50,922 nucleotides of DNA from Bacillota bacterium (GCA_012837385.1 DURH01000049.1:1-50922); one strand, 5' to 3'. Positions 19,794 through 28,620 are shown, counted from the first letter of the stretch. Program-made: numbers and translations. The notes: a model not told the origin generated them from the letters alone.

Positions 19794-21213
19794 CATTGTA
19801 ATCGGCCTGGAGATCCATGTGGCTCTGCTCACGGAGAGCAAGTTCCTCTGCAGCTGCGCGACTGCTTTTGGGGCTCCCCCCAACACCCAGTGCTGTCCTG
19901 TGTGCCTGGGCCTGCCCGGTGCGCTGCCCCTTGTGAACGAACAGGCTGTGGAGTATGCCGTGCGCGCTGGTTTGGCTCTGAACTGTGAAATCAACCATTT
20001 CAGCCGCTTTGATCGCAAAAACTACTTCTATCCCGATCTTCCTAAAGCCTATCAGATCACTCAGGATGTCTTTCCTATTTGCACTAATGGTTACTTGGAA
20101 TACTATATTGATGATGTGCTGCGCAGAACGACCATCACCCGCCTGCACCTGGAAGAAGAAGCAGGCAAGCTGGTGCACAGCAGCGGCAGTATTGTGGATT
20201 CAGAGTACTCTCTGGTGGATTACAACCGAGCTGGTATTCCCTTGATCGAAATTGTTACTGCGCCCGACATTACCAGCCCCAGGCAGGCCCGTCTGTTCTT
20301 GGAGCAGCTAAGGCTTCTTATGCTTTATATGGGAGTATCAGACACCAAGATGGAGGAAGGGTCACTGCGCTGTGATGCCAATATCTCGCTGAAGCCCGCG
20401 GGGAGCACAGTGTTGGGGACCAAGGTTGAGATAAAGAACCTCAACTCCTTCAGGGCCCTGGAACGCGCCTTGGAGTACGAGGCCGCAAGGCAGAGCAGGG
20501 TGCTGGAGCAAGGGGGAGAGATTAAGCAGGAGAGCAGGACCTGGGATGAACGATCCGGTAGGACACTGTCCATGCGCTCCAAAGGAGATGCACCAGATTA
20601 CCGCATCTTCCCCGAGCCTGACCTGCCGCCCCTGCGATTGGAGCCGGATTGGGTTTTTAGGATCAGAGAGACCCTGCCGGAGCGTCCCCTGGAACGCCTG
20701 CACAGGCTGGAGGAGAGCTATGGATTGTCTCGCTACGAGTCAACCTTCTTGGTAAACTATGCCGACTTCTGCCAAGTCTTCTTGGAGCTGGCGGAGGAGG
20801 GGGAAGACAATACTGACTTGGCTAACCTGCTGATGGGCGATTACGCCCGTTTGGCTCGGGAACAGGGGCATCTGGAGCCCCAGCGCCTTGCTGGGCTGCT
20901 GCAGATTCTGCAGGAAGGGCTGATCACCCACAATCAGGGCAAGGCGGTCTTGGAAGAACTCTTCAAATCGCCCCTGTCAGCAAGGGAGATTGTGAAGGAG
21001 AAGGGTTGGGAAGTATTGAAGGACCCTGCCCAGCTGAAAGGAGTGGTGCAGCAGGTGCTGACCGCCAACTCCGAGTTAGTGGAGCGCTACCGAGGAGGAG
21101 AGGAGAAGCTGTGGGGCTTCTTTGTGGGCCAGGTGATGCGCACCGTGCAGGGCAAGGCGGACCCACAAATGGTTAACGAACTGCTCAAAGGGGAGCTGAC
21201 TCAAAAGAGCTAG
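19783..21213 (+). CDS. gatB: Asp-tRNA(Asn)/Glu-tRNA(Gln) amidotransferase subunit B
   Basis: The 476-residue kinase-amidotransferase subunit shows VIGLEIHVALLTESKFLC, CPVCLGLPGALP, RKNYFYPDLPKAYQITQ and the SLRCDANISL block, with the YqeY-like helical tail in the last 150 residues. It phosphorylates the misacylated Glu/Asp on tRNA, then amidates it with ammonia channelled from GatA. GTG 19783 follows GAAGGGGGAC. It ends the gat operon; 94 bases separate it from the Lgt-like gene. Confidence 0.97.
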   Translation: MKYDIVIGLEIHVALLTESKFLCSCATAFGAPPNTQCCPVCLGLPGALPLVNEQAVEYAVRAGLALNCEINHFSRFDRKNYFYPDLPKAYQITQDVFPICTNGYLEYYIDDVLRRTTITRLHLEEEAGKLVHSSGSIVDSEYSLVDYNRAGIPLIEIVTAPDITSPRQARLFLEQLRLLMLYMGVSDTKMEEGSLRCDANISLKPAGSTVLGTKVEIKNLNSFRALERALEYEAARQSRVLEQGGEIKQESRTWDERSGRTLSMRSKGDAPDYRIFPEPDLPPLRLEPDWVFRIRETLPERPLERLHRLEESYGLSRYESTFLVNYADFCQVFLELAEEGEDNTDLANLLMGDYARLAREQGHLEPQRLAGLLQILQEGLITHNQGKAVLEELFKSPLSAREIVKEKGWEVLKDPAQLKGVVQQVLTANSELVERYRGGEEKLWGFFVGQVMRTVQGKADPQMVNELLKGELTQKS

Positions 21214-21307
21214 GCAGTGATGGTGACCTGTCGACTTGGAAATCCTGGAAAACAGCAGGATATTTCCTTGGCGAAGGGAATTTAAGCAGAGAAGGGCAGG
21301 AGTATCT

Positions 21308-22129
21308 ATGGAGAATATTCTCTTTTTCTTCGCTAACCTTCCCGTCTATTCATATGGCGCCATGTTAGGTCTAGGGCTGTTGGTCGGGTCTTACTTAGCG
21401 CAGCGAGAAGGAAAGCGCAAAGGCATAGGTTCGGAGTTTATCTATCGCTTCATCGTTCAAGCTACCCTGGTTTTCATCGTGGCAGGCCGTTTTTCCTGTG
21501 TATTCCGGCTCCACGGTTGGCGGGTTTTCCTTTACCCTTGGGTGCTGTTCAGCAGTGCCCAGCTGGATGAGGGTACTGGCTTGCTGGGTGCGGCTGTTTA
21601 CACGATCTACTTTCTGTTTATGCATGTGATGAATCCGGCTGCTTTCCTTGATGCCATCACTCCCTCGATCTCCATGATGCAGTCCCTGGCTTACTTAGGT
21701 TCCAGTGTGCTGGGCAGGGAAACCACCAGCGCCTGGGGTGTGAATCTAGGCGAGTTCAGCCTCCATCCTCTGCCTTTATACTCGGCCTTGCTCTATTACG
21801 CCATCTTTTCCTACTTGTGGATGGCCAGGCGCAATGTGCGTTTTGACGGGCAGCTCTTCCTGGGGTATTTAGCGCTATCAGCCCTGGCGCAGCGGATTCT
21901 GCTGTCCTTTCGAGAAGTGTATGGAGAATCTACCATCCCTTGGCTGTACACCTTGGGCTTCGTCATCTTCGGACTGATCTGGCTGTATATGTACATGCAG
22001 TCGCCCCTCACCGAGATGCGCAGGCGGAGACGGGAATTTAGGGGATGGCAGTCATGGTTGGTATACTTGGCATCAGTAGTAGGAGCGGGGCTGCTTATGA
22101 TCAAGTTCTTCTATTGGCGCTTTAGTTAA
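21308..22129 (+). CDS. Divergent prolipoprotein diacylglyceryl transferase (Lgt)-like membrane protein
   Basis: The 273-residue polytopic membrane protein has about seven hydrophobic segments. It follows the Lgt outline: LPVYSYGAMLGLGLLVGSYL at the N terminus, VAGRFSCVF near residue 60, and LHPLPLYSALLYY near residue 152, like the HPxQLYE block. The Lgt signature GRxGNFxNxExxG is not present. In its place (about residues 128-144) is AYLGSSVLGRETTSAWG, without the usual catalytic Arg-Asn pattern. So it is either a diverged Lgt or a paralogue with another job. ATG 21308 follows an AGGAG motif; the frame is open to 21236. fur follows after 12 bases. Confidence 0.6.
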   Translation: MENILFFFANLPVYSYGAMLGLGLLVGSYLAQREGKRKGIGSEFIYRFIVQATLVFIVAGRFSCVFRLHGWRVFLYPWVLFSSAQLDEGTGLLGAAVYTIYFLFMHVMNPAAFLDAITPSISMMQSLAYLGSSVLGRETTSAWGVNLGEFSLHPLPLYSALLYYAIFSYLWMARRNVRFDGQLFLGYLALSALAQRILLSFREVYGESTIPWLYTLGFVIFGLIWLYMYMQSPLTEMRRRRREFRGWQSWLVYLASVVGAGLLMIKFFYWRFS

Positions 22130-22141
22130 GGGGGTGGAGGC

Positions 22142-22588
22142 ATGTTGAAAGACCGGCTGAAGTCGAGGTTAGAAGGGGAGTCCTACCGGCTCACGCCCCA
22201 AAGAGAGGCCGTTTTAGATGTACTGATCGCTAACGCAGAGGACCATCTTTCGGCAGAAGAAATCTACATGCACACCAAAGAACTCCACAGCGAAATTGGG
22301 CTGGCCACCGTCTACCGCAATCTCGAACTTTTGGAGAAGCTGGGGATTGTTCACCGCTTTGACTACGGCGATGGGCAGAGCCGCTATGAAATCAGCTTGC
22401 GCGATGGCGAGGAGCATTACCATCACCATCTAATCTGCAAGCAGTGTGGGTATATTGGGGAGTTCCACAGCGATCTTCTCGAGGCCATTGAAAAGCGGAT
22501 TGAAGAGGAGATCGGATTCGAAGTGACAGATCACTGCCTGCGCTTTTTTGGGCTTTGTGCCCAGTGCAGAGGCAAGTCCAGTACTTGA
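22142..22588 (+). CDS. fur: Fur-family metal-responsive regulator
   Basis: The 148-residue repressor has the winged helix (YRLTPQREAVLDVL, LATVYRNLELLEKLGIV), the dimerisation-domain metal site HYHHHLICKQCG, and a second CxxC (CAQC) near the C terminus forming the structural zinc site. This fits Fur, PerR or Zur; the metal sensed cannot be settled by reading. ATG 22142 lies after GGGGTGGAGG. It is probably co-transcribed with the Lgt-like gene. The valS promoter overlaps its stop codon. Confidence 0.85.
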   Translation: MLKDRLKSRLEGESYRLTPQREAVLDVLIANAEDHLSAEEIYMHTKELHSEIGLATVYRNLELLEKLGIVHRFDYGDGQSRYEISLRDGEEHYHHHLICKQCGYIGEFHSDLLEAIEKRIEEEIGFEVTDHCLRFFGLCAQCRGKSST

Positions 22589-22613
22589 CAGGGCCAAAAA
22601 CCCGGTGTATCAT
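22585..22613 (+). promoter_or_regulatory. valS T-box promoter
   Basis: TTGACA (22585-22590), a 17-bp spacer and TATCAT (22608-22613). The -35 box overlaps the fur stop codon. The predicted start is near 22620, right before the T-box stem I. Confidence 0.8.
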
Positions 22614-22619
22614 AGGTTC

Positions 22620-22865
22620 AATTAACATAGGTGCGTTGATGGGGAGGAGTACACAGCTAACCCTTGCAGAGAGGAAAGCCTAGAGGTGCGAGCTTTCCAA
22701 GGAAGTGGCTGCGGAAGTCGCCCCGGAGCTTCTTAAGTGAAGGCAATTAGCTTAAGACGGTGGTTCCGTTATAACCGGCACGAGTGCTCCCTGACATATG
22801 CAGGGAGAATTAAGGTGGTACCGCGAAGGCCCTTCGTCCTTAACTGGAGAAGGGTCTTTTTATTT
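22620..22865 (+). promoter_or_regulatory. T-box riboswitch, valine specifier GUC
   Basis: A complete T-box leader upstream of valS. The apical stem I arm is GGAAAGC/GCTTTCC (22673-22679 with 22692-22698), with AGAGAG before it and GGTGCGA in the loop. The 3' side of the specifier loop reads GAA-GTC-GCCCCGGAGC, so the specifier is GUC (22717-22719), a Val codon matching valS. The T-box itself, AAGGTGGTACCGCG, is at 22812-22825, followed by the terminator. Uncharged tRNA-Val pairing should favour the antiterminator and switch valS-folC on. Confidence 0.95.
22826..22862 (+). terminator. T-box regulated terminator
   Basis: The stem AAGGCCCTTC/GAAGGGTCTT has one G-T pair and is followed by five T. 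The 5' arm abuts the T-box sequence, so antiterminator and terminator exclude each other. Confidence 0.9.
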
Positions 22866-22889
22866 GAGAACAATGGGGAGTGAAAGGCA

Positions 22890-25523
22890 ATGAAGAAAAC
22901 GTACGATCCAAAAGAAGTAGAGCAAAAATGGTACAGCTTCTGGGAAAAGAACGGTTTTTTCCATGCGGAAGTAGATGAAACCAAGGAGCCTTTCTGTGTG
23001 GTCATTCCTCCGCCGAATATCACGGGGCAGCTGCACTTAGGCCATGCTCTTGATAACACCTATCAGGATATTATGGTGCGCTGGAGGCGCATGCAGGGCT
23101 TCAACGCCGTGTGGATCCCAGGCACAGACCATGCCGGCATCGCCACCCAAGCTAGAGTGGAAGACCATATTCGGGAAACTGAAGGGAAAACCCGTTATGA
23201 TCTAGGGCGCGAAGAGTTCCTGGAGCGGACTTGGGCCTGGAAGGAGAAATACGGGAATCAGATTCTCAACCAGCTGAAGAGGCTGGGCGCTTCCCTGGAT
23301 TGGGATCGGGAGCGCTTTACCATGGATGAAGGCTGCTCCAGAGCGGTTCGGGAAGTCTTTGTCCGCCTTTTCGAGAAGGGCTGGATCTACCAAGGCAATT
23401 ACAGCGTCCACTGGTGTCCAGTTTGCTCCACCACTCTTTCCGACATTGAAGTGGAACATGAAGAAGAGGCTGGCAAGCTCTATCACATCAAGTATCCCCT
23501 GGCCGATGGCAGCGGTTTCCTGCAGATAGCCACCACCAGGCCTGAGACCATGCTCGGCGACACGGCCCTGGCGGTGCACCCAGAGGATGAACGCTACCGC
23601 GAACTTGTGAACAAGAAGGTAATTGTTCCCCTGGCAGAACGCGAGGTACCGATTATAGCCGATGAGTATGTAGACATGGAGTTTGGCACAGGAGCGCTGA
23701 AGATCACCCCTGCGCACGACCCCAATGACTTTGAGATCGGCCTGCGCCACAACCTACCTCAAGTTCAGGTGATCGGGCGCGATGCCCTGATGACAGAAGA
23801 GGCTGGGAAGTACGCTGGCTTGGACCGCTATCAAGCCCGGGAGCGGGTGGTAGAAGACTTGGAGAAACTGGGTTTGCTGGTCAAAGTGGAGCATCATGAT
23901 CATGCAGTGGGTCACTGCTACCGCTGCAGCACAGTGGTTGAGCCCTTAGTTTCCAAACAGTGGTTTGTGAAGATGGATGAGTTGGCTAAGCCGGCCATTG
24001 CCGCTGTGGAGAGCGGGGAAATCCGCTTCGTTCCTGAACGCTTCAGCAAGCATTACCTCCACTGGATGAGAAACTTGAAGGATTGGTGCATTTCGCGGCA
24101 GTTATGGTGGGGACACCGCATTCCAATCTGGTATTGCGATGACTGCGGCGAGACCTTCGCCAGTGTAGATGAGCCCACCCAGTGCCCAAAGTGCGGTTCG
24201 GAGGCTATCCGTCAAGACCCAGATGTGTTGGACACTTGGTTCTCTTCAGCCCTCTGGCCCTTTTCCACCCTGGGCTGGCCCGAGAAAACTGAGGAACTGA
24301 AGCATTTCTATCCCACCTCGGTATTGATCACTGGCTTTGATATCATCTTTTTCTGGGTAGCCCGTATGATCGTCATGGGCTATGAGTTCATGGGTGATCG
24401 CCCGTTCAATGATGTGCTGATCCACGGCTTGGTGAGGGATGCCCAGGGGCGGAAGATGAGTAAGTCGTTAGGCAATGGGGTAGACCCCATCGACGCCATC
24501 GATGAGTACGGGGCGGATGCCCTGCGCTTCAACTTGGTGATCGGCGTGGCTCCTGGCAATGACATGCGCTATATACCCGAGAAGGTGGAAGCCTACCGCA
24601 ACTTCGCCAACAAGATTTGGAATGCTTCCAGGTTCGCCTTGATGAACCTAGAAGACTTTAACCCCAAGAAGCAGAATATGGGGTCTCTGGCCTTGACTAC
24701 GGCAGACCACTGGATTTTAAGCCGATTCGAGTTTACAGCCAAGGAGGTCACCCGCTTCCTAGAGCGCTATGATGTGGGTGAGGGAGCACGGGTACTCTAT
24801 GAGTTTATCTGGAGCGAGCTCTGTGATTGGTATATTGAAATAATTAAGCCCCGCCTGTACGGAAAGCACGGTGAGGAGACCAGGTATGTAGCCCAATATG
24901 TGCTGTGGTACGTTCTCAAGGAGACGCTGGAGCTGCTCCATCCCTACATGCCCTTTATCACAGAAGAGATCTGGCAGAATCTGCCCCATGATGGGGAGAC
25001 CATCATGCTGTCACCTTGGCCCGAACCTGCAGGATTGAGCTCGCCAAAACATGAGAAAATGATGAATACTGTTATGGCGGTGATCACGGAGATCCGCACC
25101 CTGCGCAGCGAGAAGAATGTACCACCAGGCCGGAAAATTGGAGCGATCTGCCAGGCTGAGCCTGACGCCCTGGAGATTCTGAGTGAAGCCCAAGATGTCA
25201 TTATGAACTTAGCAGGCTTGGAAAAGCTGGTGTTGGACGCGCCAGGTGCAGCTCCAGAGAAATGCCTCAGCGCAGTGGTGGAAGGGATCAATATCTTTCT
25301 ACCCCTAGCTGAGATGGTGGATCTGGAAGAGGAAGCGGCCCGTCTTCACAAGGAATTAGACCAGGCCCGAGGTGAGCTGCAACGGGCAGAAAAGAAACTA
25401 CAGAACGAAGGATTTATATCGAAGGCACCTGTTGATGTTGTTGAGAAGGAAAAAGAAAAAGCAGAACTCTATCGAGCGCAGGTTGCACGGCTGGAGGCGC
25501 TGCTGCGGGAGCTGCAGGACTAG
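22890..25523 (+). CDS. valS: Valyl-tRNA synthetase
   Basis: The 877-residue class I synthetase shows PPPNITGQLHLGHAL (the HIGH motif), the editing domain with TTRPETMLGDTALAVHP, the GRKMSKSLGNGVDP KMSKS loop, and the C-terminal coiled coil typical of ValRS (LEEEAARLHKELDQARGEL). It has a CDDCGETF..CPKC zinc-ribbon-like insertion near residue 415. It charges tRNA-Val and edits Thr. ATG 22890. T-box control upstream; folC begins at the base after its stop. Confidence 0.98.
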   Translation: MKKTYDPKEVEQKWYSFWEKNGFFHAEVDETKEPFCVVIPPPNITGQLHLGHALDNTYQDIMVRWRRMQGFNAVWIPGTDHAGIATQARVEDHIRETEGKTRYDLGREEFLERTWAWKEKYGNQILNQLKRLGASLDWDRERFTMDEGCSRAVREVFVRLFEKGWIYQGNYSVHWCPVCSTTLSDIEVEHEEEAGKLYHIKYPLADGSGFLQIATTRPETMLGDTALAVHPEDERYRELVNKKVIVPLAEREVPIIADEYVDMEFGTGALKITPAHDPNDFEIGLRHNLPQVQVIGRDALMTEEAGKYAGLDRYQARERVVEDLEKLGLLVKVEHHDHAVGHCYRCSTVVEPLVSKQWFVKMDELAKPAIAAVESGEIRFVPERFSKHYLHWMRNLKDWCISRQLWWGHRIPIWYCDDCGETFASVDEPTQCPKCGSEAIRQDPDVLDTWFSSALWPFSTLGWPEKTEELKHFYPTSVLITGFDIIFFWVARMIVMGYEFMGDRPFNDVLIHGLVRDAQGRKMSKSLGNGVDPIDAIDEYGADALRFNLVIGVAPGNDMRYIPEKVEAYRNFANKIWNASRFALMNLEDFNPKKQNMGSLALTTADHWILSRFEFTAKEVTRFLERYDVGEGARVLYEFIWSELCDWYIEIIKPRLYGKHGEETRYVAQYVLWYVLKETLELLHPYMPFITEEIWQNLPHDGETIMLSPWPEPAGLSSPKHEKMMNTVMAVITEIRTLRSEKNVPPGRKIGAICQAEPDALEILSEAQDVIMNLAGLEKLVLDAPGAAPEKCLSAVVEGINIFLPLAEMVDLEEEAARLHKELDQARGELQRAEKKLQNEGFISKAPVDVVEKEKEKAELYRAQVARLEALLRELQD

Positions 25524-26804
25524 ATGAAAACAGTTGGCGATCGAGAACGGTTTGGCAGTCATCTGGGGCTGGAGCGGATCGAGCTGGTCTGCGCCGCCCT
25601 GGGCAATCCCCAGTACGCATCGAAGTTTATCCATGTGGCCGGAACCAGCGGTAAAGGATCGGTCTCAGCATTCATTGCTGGCGTGTTGAAACACAGCGGA
25701 CTCAAGGTGGGGCTTTTCACCTCCCCCCACCTTGAAGAGTACGCTGAGCGCTTTCAGATCGATGGGAGGCCGATTGATCAGGATACTCTGGCAGCAGTGG
25801 TAACCCAGGCGGAAGCCGCTTGCTTGGCGGTTGAGGAAGAGCATCCTGAGCTTGGCAAGGTAACGGAGTTTGAACGGGCCACAGCAGCAGCTTTCCTGTT
25901 TTTTCAGCAGGCCCAGGCTGATGTGGTTGTTTTGGAGACCGGTTTAGGGGGAAGGCTGGATGCCACGAATGTGGTGCATCCCCTCCTCACTGTGATCACC
26001 ACCGTCCATCTTGATCACGAAGACCGCCTGGGCAGCACCGTGGAAGAAATCGCTTGGGAAAAGGGCGGCATCATCAAAGAGGGCGTGCCCTTGGTGAGCG
26101 GAGTGAAGGTCCCAGAAGCAAATGGGGTACTGAAGGAACTGGCGAGCGCCAAAGGAGCCCCCTGGCACAGCACTCAGGATGTGCCCTGGGTGGGTCATGG
26201 TTGGTGCTTAGATGGAGGCAGCTTAACCTATCCGGGCCTTGGAGAGGTTCAAATTGGGCTTTTAGGTGACCACCAGCTGGAGAATGCGGCCACAGCCCTC
26301 TCAGCCCTTATGGAACTGAGGAAATTAGGTTATAATCTGCCCTCCTTCGCCATATATCAAGGAATGAAGGAAGTGTTTTGGCCAGGCAGGTTAGAGGTGG
26401 TACGGCCCAGTCCACTCTTGATTTTGGATGGTGCTCATAATCAGGAAGGCTTAGCTGCTTTAGCCCGCAGCCTGCAGCAGCTGCAAGAGCGGGTTACTTC
26501 GCAGCCCTTTACCATCGTCTTTGGCATGATGCAAAATAAGCGCTTGGAACTCTTGGATCCCTTGCTGCCAGTGGCGCAGCGCTTCATTTTCACCGCGGCT
26601 CAGAGTGGCCGTTTAGCTCCCCTGGACCCGGAAGTGCTCAGGGATTATGTGCAGAGCCGGGGTGGTGAGGCTGTGGCCTACCCAGACTTGGACCAAGCCT
26701 TGGAGGATGCCGCCAGAAGCAATCCTGTTTGTGTATGCGGCTCCCTCTATCTAGTGGGCGAAGTAAAGAGGTTATTGCACTCTCGATCTGGAATTACTGG
26801 CTAA
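25524..26804 (+). CDS. folC: Folylpolyglutamate synthase / dihydrofolate synthase
   Basis: The 426-residue Mur-ligase-fold enzyme has the ATP loop AGTSGKGSVSAFIAGVL, TSPHLEEYAERFQIDG, ETGLGGRLDATNVV and LDGAHNQEGLAAL. It adds glutamate to folates and, in many bacteria, to dihydropteroate. ATG 25524 directly follows the valS stop (TAG-ATG), so it is read from the same T-box-controlled mRNA. The valS-folC order is common in Firmicutes. Confidence 0.95.
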   Translation: MKTVGDRERFGSHLGLERIELVCAALGNPQYASKFIHVAGTSGKGSVSAFIAGVLKHSGLKVGLFTSPHLEEYAERFQIDGRPIDQDTLAAVVTQAEAACLAVEEEHPELGKVTEFERATAAAFLFFQQAQADVVVLETGLGGRLDATNVVHPLLTVITTVHLDHEDRLGSTVEEIAWEKGGIIKEGVPLVSGVKVPEANGVLKELASAKGAPWHSTQDVPWVGHGWCLDGGSLTYPGLGEVQIGLLGDHQLENAATALSALMELRKLGYNLPSFAIYQGMKEVFWPGRLEVVRPSPLLILDGAHNQEGLAALARSLQQLQERVTSQPFTIVFGMMQNKRLELLDPLLPVAQRFIFTAAQSGRLAPLDPEVLRDYVQSRGGEAVAYPDLDQALEDAARSNPVCVCGSLYLVGEVKRLLHSRSGITG

Positions 26805-26835
26805 GCAGGGTAATGCATGATGAGGGGGAGTGATG

Positions 26836-27345
26836 ATGAGCAAGAAGAAGAAACGGAAGAAAGGTACGGGGCAGGGTAGCAATTTCGTGATCAGCTTGGT
26901 CACCCTCAGTATTCTGTTTGTCCTAGTGGGCTACTTGATCGGGCAATATGCTGTAAAAGCGCTGCAGCAGCAGCACCGCATGGCCATGCAGCAGGCTCGG
27001 GAAGCAGCATACACACCTGTTGTGACCCCTCAGCCGTCCTCCACAACACCTGCTCCTCCTGCTCCCTCCGCTTCTGCCCAAGAAACTCAGCCTCCACCGA
27101 GCCAAGAGCCCCAGGCCCAGCCTGCACCTAGCACTGCCTTGTATCGAGTACAGGTGGGTGTGTTCTCGGAGCGGGCCAATGCCGAAAGGATGGTAGCCCA
27201 GCTTAAGGAAGCAGGCTATGAAGCTTTGATTATCTCCGGACCTCCCCATCGGGTGCAGACAGGAGCCTTCAGTTCCCAGGAGAACGCCAACAACCTCGCG
27301 GAGGAGCTGAAGCGAAAAGGGTTTGAGGCCATAGTAGTCCGGTAA
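26836..27345 (+). CDS. SPOR-domain membrane protein
   Basis: About 169 residues: a very basic N terminus (KKKKRKK), one transmembrane helix at about residues 18-37 and a Pro/Ala/Gln-rich linker to about residue 100. A C-terminal SPOR domain follows (RVQVGVFSERANAERMVAQL, VQTGAFSSQENANNLAEEL). SPOR domains bind denuded glycan strands at division septa, so a role in division or spore engulfment is inferred. Start choices are GTG 26830, ATG 26833 or ATG 26836; the last sits best behind GAGGGGGAG. It lies 31 bases after folC and ends at a strong terminator. Confidence 0.85.
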   Translation: MSKKKKRKKGTGQGSNFVISLVTLSILFVLVGYLIGQYAVKALQQQHRMAMQQAREAAYTPVVTPQPSSTTPAPPAPSASAQETQPPPSQEPQAQPAPSTALYRVQVGVFSERANAERMVAQLKEAGYEALIISGPPHRVQTGAFSSQENANNLAEELKRKGFEAIVVR

Positions 27346-27363
27346 TTCAACCAGGTTAGGAAT

Positions 27364-27415
27364 AAACTTCCTCCTCCCATTCATAGGTATGAAGTGGGTG
27401 GGAGGGAGTTTTTTT
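27364..27415 (+). terminator. Terminator-like hairpin overlapping the spoIID ribosome binding site and start
   Basis: A long stem of about 21 bp with two single-base bulges (27364-27384 with the 3' arm up to 27411), loop AGGT, then a seven-T run at 27409-27415. The 3' arm holds the GGGAGGGAG ribosome binding site of the next gene, and the T-run contains the first bases of its TTG start. Confidence 0.8.
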
Positions 27416-28379
27416 GAGGACCAAACGCAGAAGACGCAAACGAAGCCCGAGGTTCCCCTCGTGTCTTCCCCTGCTTTTGCTGTTCATTGCTGTAGTGGGG
27501 GTACCGGCACTGTTGGTTCGCAGTTGCACGGTTTCTTTTTTTTCTTCGCGCGACATTCCCATGGTCGGGTTGTGGGATGCTAAGCGAGGAAAGCTCATCA
27601 CCCTCACCCTGGAAGAGTATGTCCAGGGCGTGGTGGCCGCGGAGATGCCTGCGAGTTTTCATGTGGAGGCTCTCAAAGCCCAAGCGGTGGCTGCGCGAAC
27701 CTATGCCTATCGGCGGATCCTGCGTGATGACCGCATCCCTCAGCATCCTGAAGCCCACCTGTCTTCCGACTATCAGTCGGGGCAGGCTTGGATTTCTTGG
27801 GACGAGTTCTTGAAGACTCACGGCACTGCCGCAGGGCGTACTCTTCAGCGCAAGATTGCCAGAGCGGTCAAACAGACGGAAGGGGTCGTGGCCTTCCACA
27901 ATGATGAACCCATCTTAGCCGTTTATCATTCCACCAGCGGGGGACGCACTGAAAACTCCGAACACTACTGGAGCGAGGCACTGCCTTACTTGAGGTCAGT
28001 GGAGGATCCCTTTAGCGCGAATTCGCCCCTGCATTACTCCACTGCCACCATCTCCTTAGCGAAGCTGGCGGAGGTCTTGGATGTGGAGAGGGTGGGCAAT
28101 TTCAAAGTGATCGAACGTTATCCGTCTGGACGGGCAAAAACAGTGGAAGTAGGTGACAAGTGGTTCAGCGGGAGGGAGATTAGAGAGCGCCTCTCCTTGA
28201 GGTCAACCTGGTTTACGGCGGAGATCATTGGCGACGAAATGGTGTTTTCAGTGTGGGGTTACGGCCACGGAGTGGGCATGAGCCAGTATGGAGCCCAGGG
28301 CATGGCCCAGCAGGGGTATAGTTATGATGAAATCCTCCAATACTATTACCAAGAAATCGAGCTGAAAGCCGCATACTAA
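27414..28379 (+). CDS. spoIID: SpoIID/LytB-domain lytic transglycosylase-like protein
   Basis: The 321-residue protein starts with a basic tail (RTKRRRRKR) and one membrane helix at about residues 17-36. The SpoIID domain follows: LEEYVQGVVAAEMPASF with its catalytic-type Glu, ALKAQAVAARTYAYRRI, YHSTSGGRTENSEHYW, and the C-terminal GYGHGVGMSQYGAQGMA. SpoIID cleaves denuded glycan strands during engulfment in spore formers. It might also be a vegetative paralogue. Start TTG 27414, unusually placed in the T-run of a hairpin. The product would be membrane-anchored, facing outward. Confidence 0.9.
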   Translation: MRTKRRRRKRSPRFPSCLPLLLLFIAVVGVPALLVRSCTVSFFSSRDIPMVGLWDAKRGKLITLTLEEYVQGVVAAEMPASFHVEALKAQAVAARTYAYRRILRDDRIPQHPEAHLSSDYQSGQAWISWDEFLKTHGTAAGRTLQRKIARAVKQTEGVVAFHNDEPILAVYHSTSGGRTENSEHYWSEALPYLRSVEDPFSANSPLHYSTATISLAKLAEVLDVERVGNFKVIERYPSGRAKTVEVGDKWFSGREIRERLSLRSTWFTAEIIGDEMVFSVWGYGHGVGMSQYGAQGMAQQGYSYDEILQYYYQEIELKAAY

Positions 28380-28398
28380 GGGGATGGAGGGAAGCTTG

Positions 28399-28590
28399 AT
28401 GGATCACGGCCTGGAAAAACGCAAAGTTGATCTGGAGGAGCAGTTGGTTTTTCCATGGGACTGGGCCAGAGCCCACTACCGCCATGTGGATGGCTGGGAT
28501 CTGAATCAGAACCGCATGAACACCGACAAGTACCTGCAAGAAATGGGTAGAGAATATGGCCCCATGACCATTCCCCATCGCCAGCGTTGA
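28399..28590 (+). CDS. Unrecognised 63-residue protein
   Basis: A small protein with ATG 28399 placed 5-8 bases after GGAGGGAAG, 19 bases downstream of spoIID, and closed by its own terminator. It is charged and aromatic: a Lys/Glu-rich first 20 residues, then FPWDWARAHYRHVDGWD, NRMNTDKYL and a Pro/His/Arg tail. No signal peptide, membrane helix or Cys is present. I do not recognise a family. The good start, operon position and coding-like composition support a real gene; linkage to spoIID suggests, weakly, a sporulation or envelope role. Confidence 0.65.
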   Translation: MDHGLEKRKVDLEEQLVFPWDWARAHYRHVDGWDLNQNRMNTDKYLQEMGREYGPMTIPHRQR

Positions 28591-28594
28591 GTTG

Positions 28595-28620
28595 AAGAGT
28601 CCGAGACGGGCTCTTTTTTT
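28595..28620 (+). terminator. Terminator after the spoIID operon
   Basis: An 8-bp stem (28595-28602 with 28608-28615, one T-G pair), 5-base loop GAGAC and a long T-run. Confidence 0.88.
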
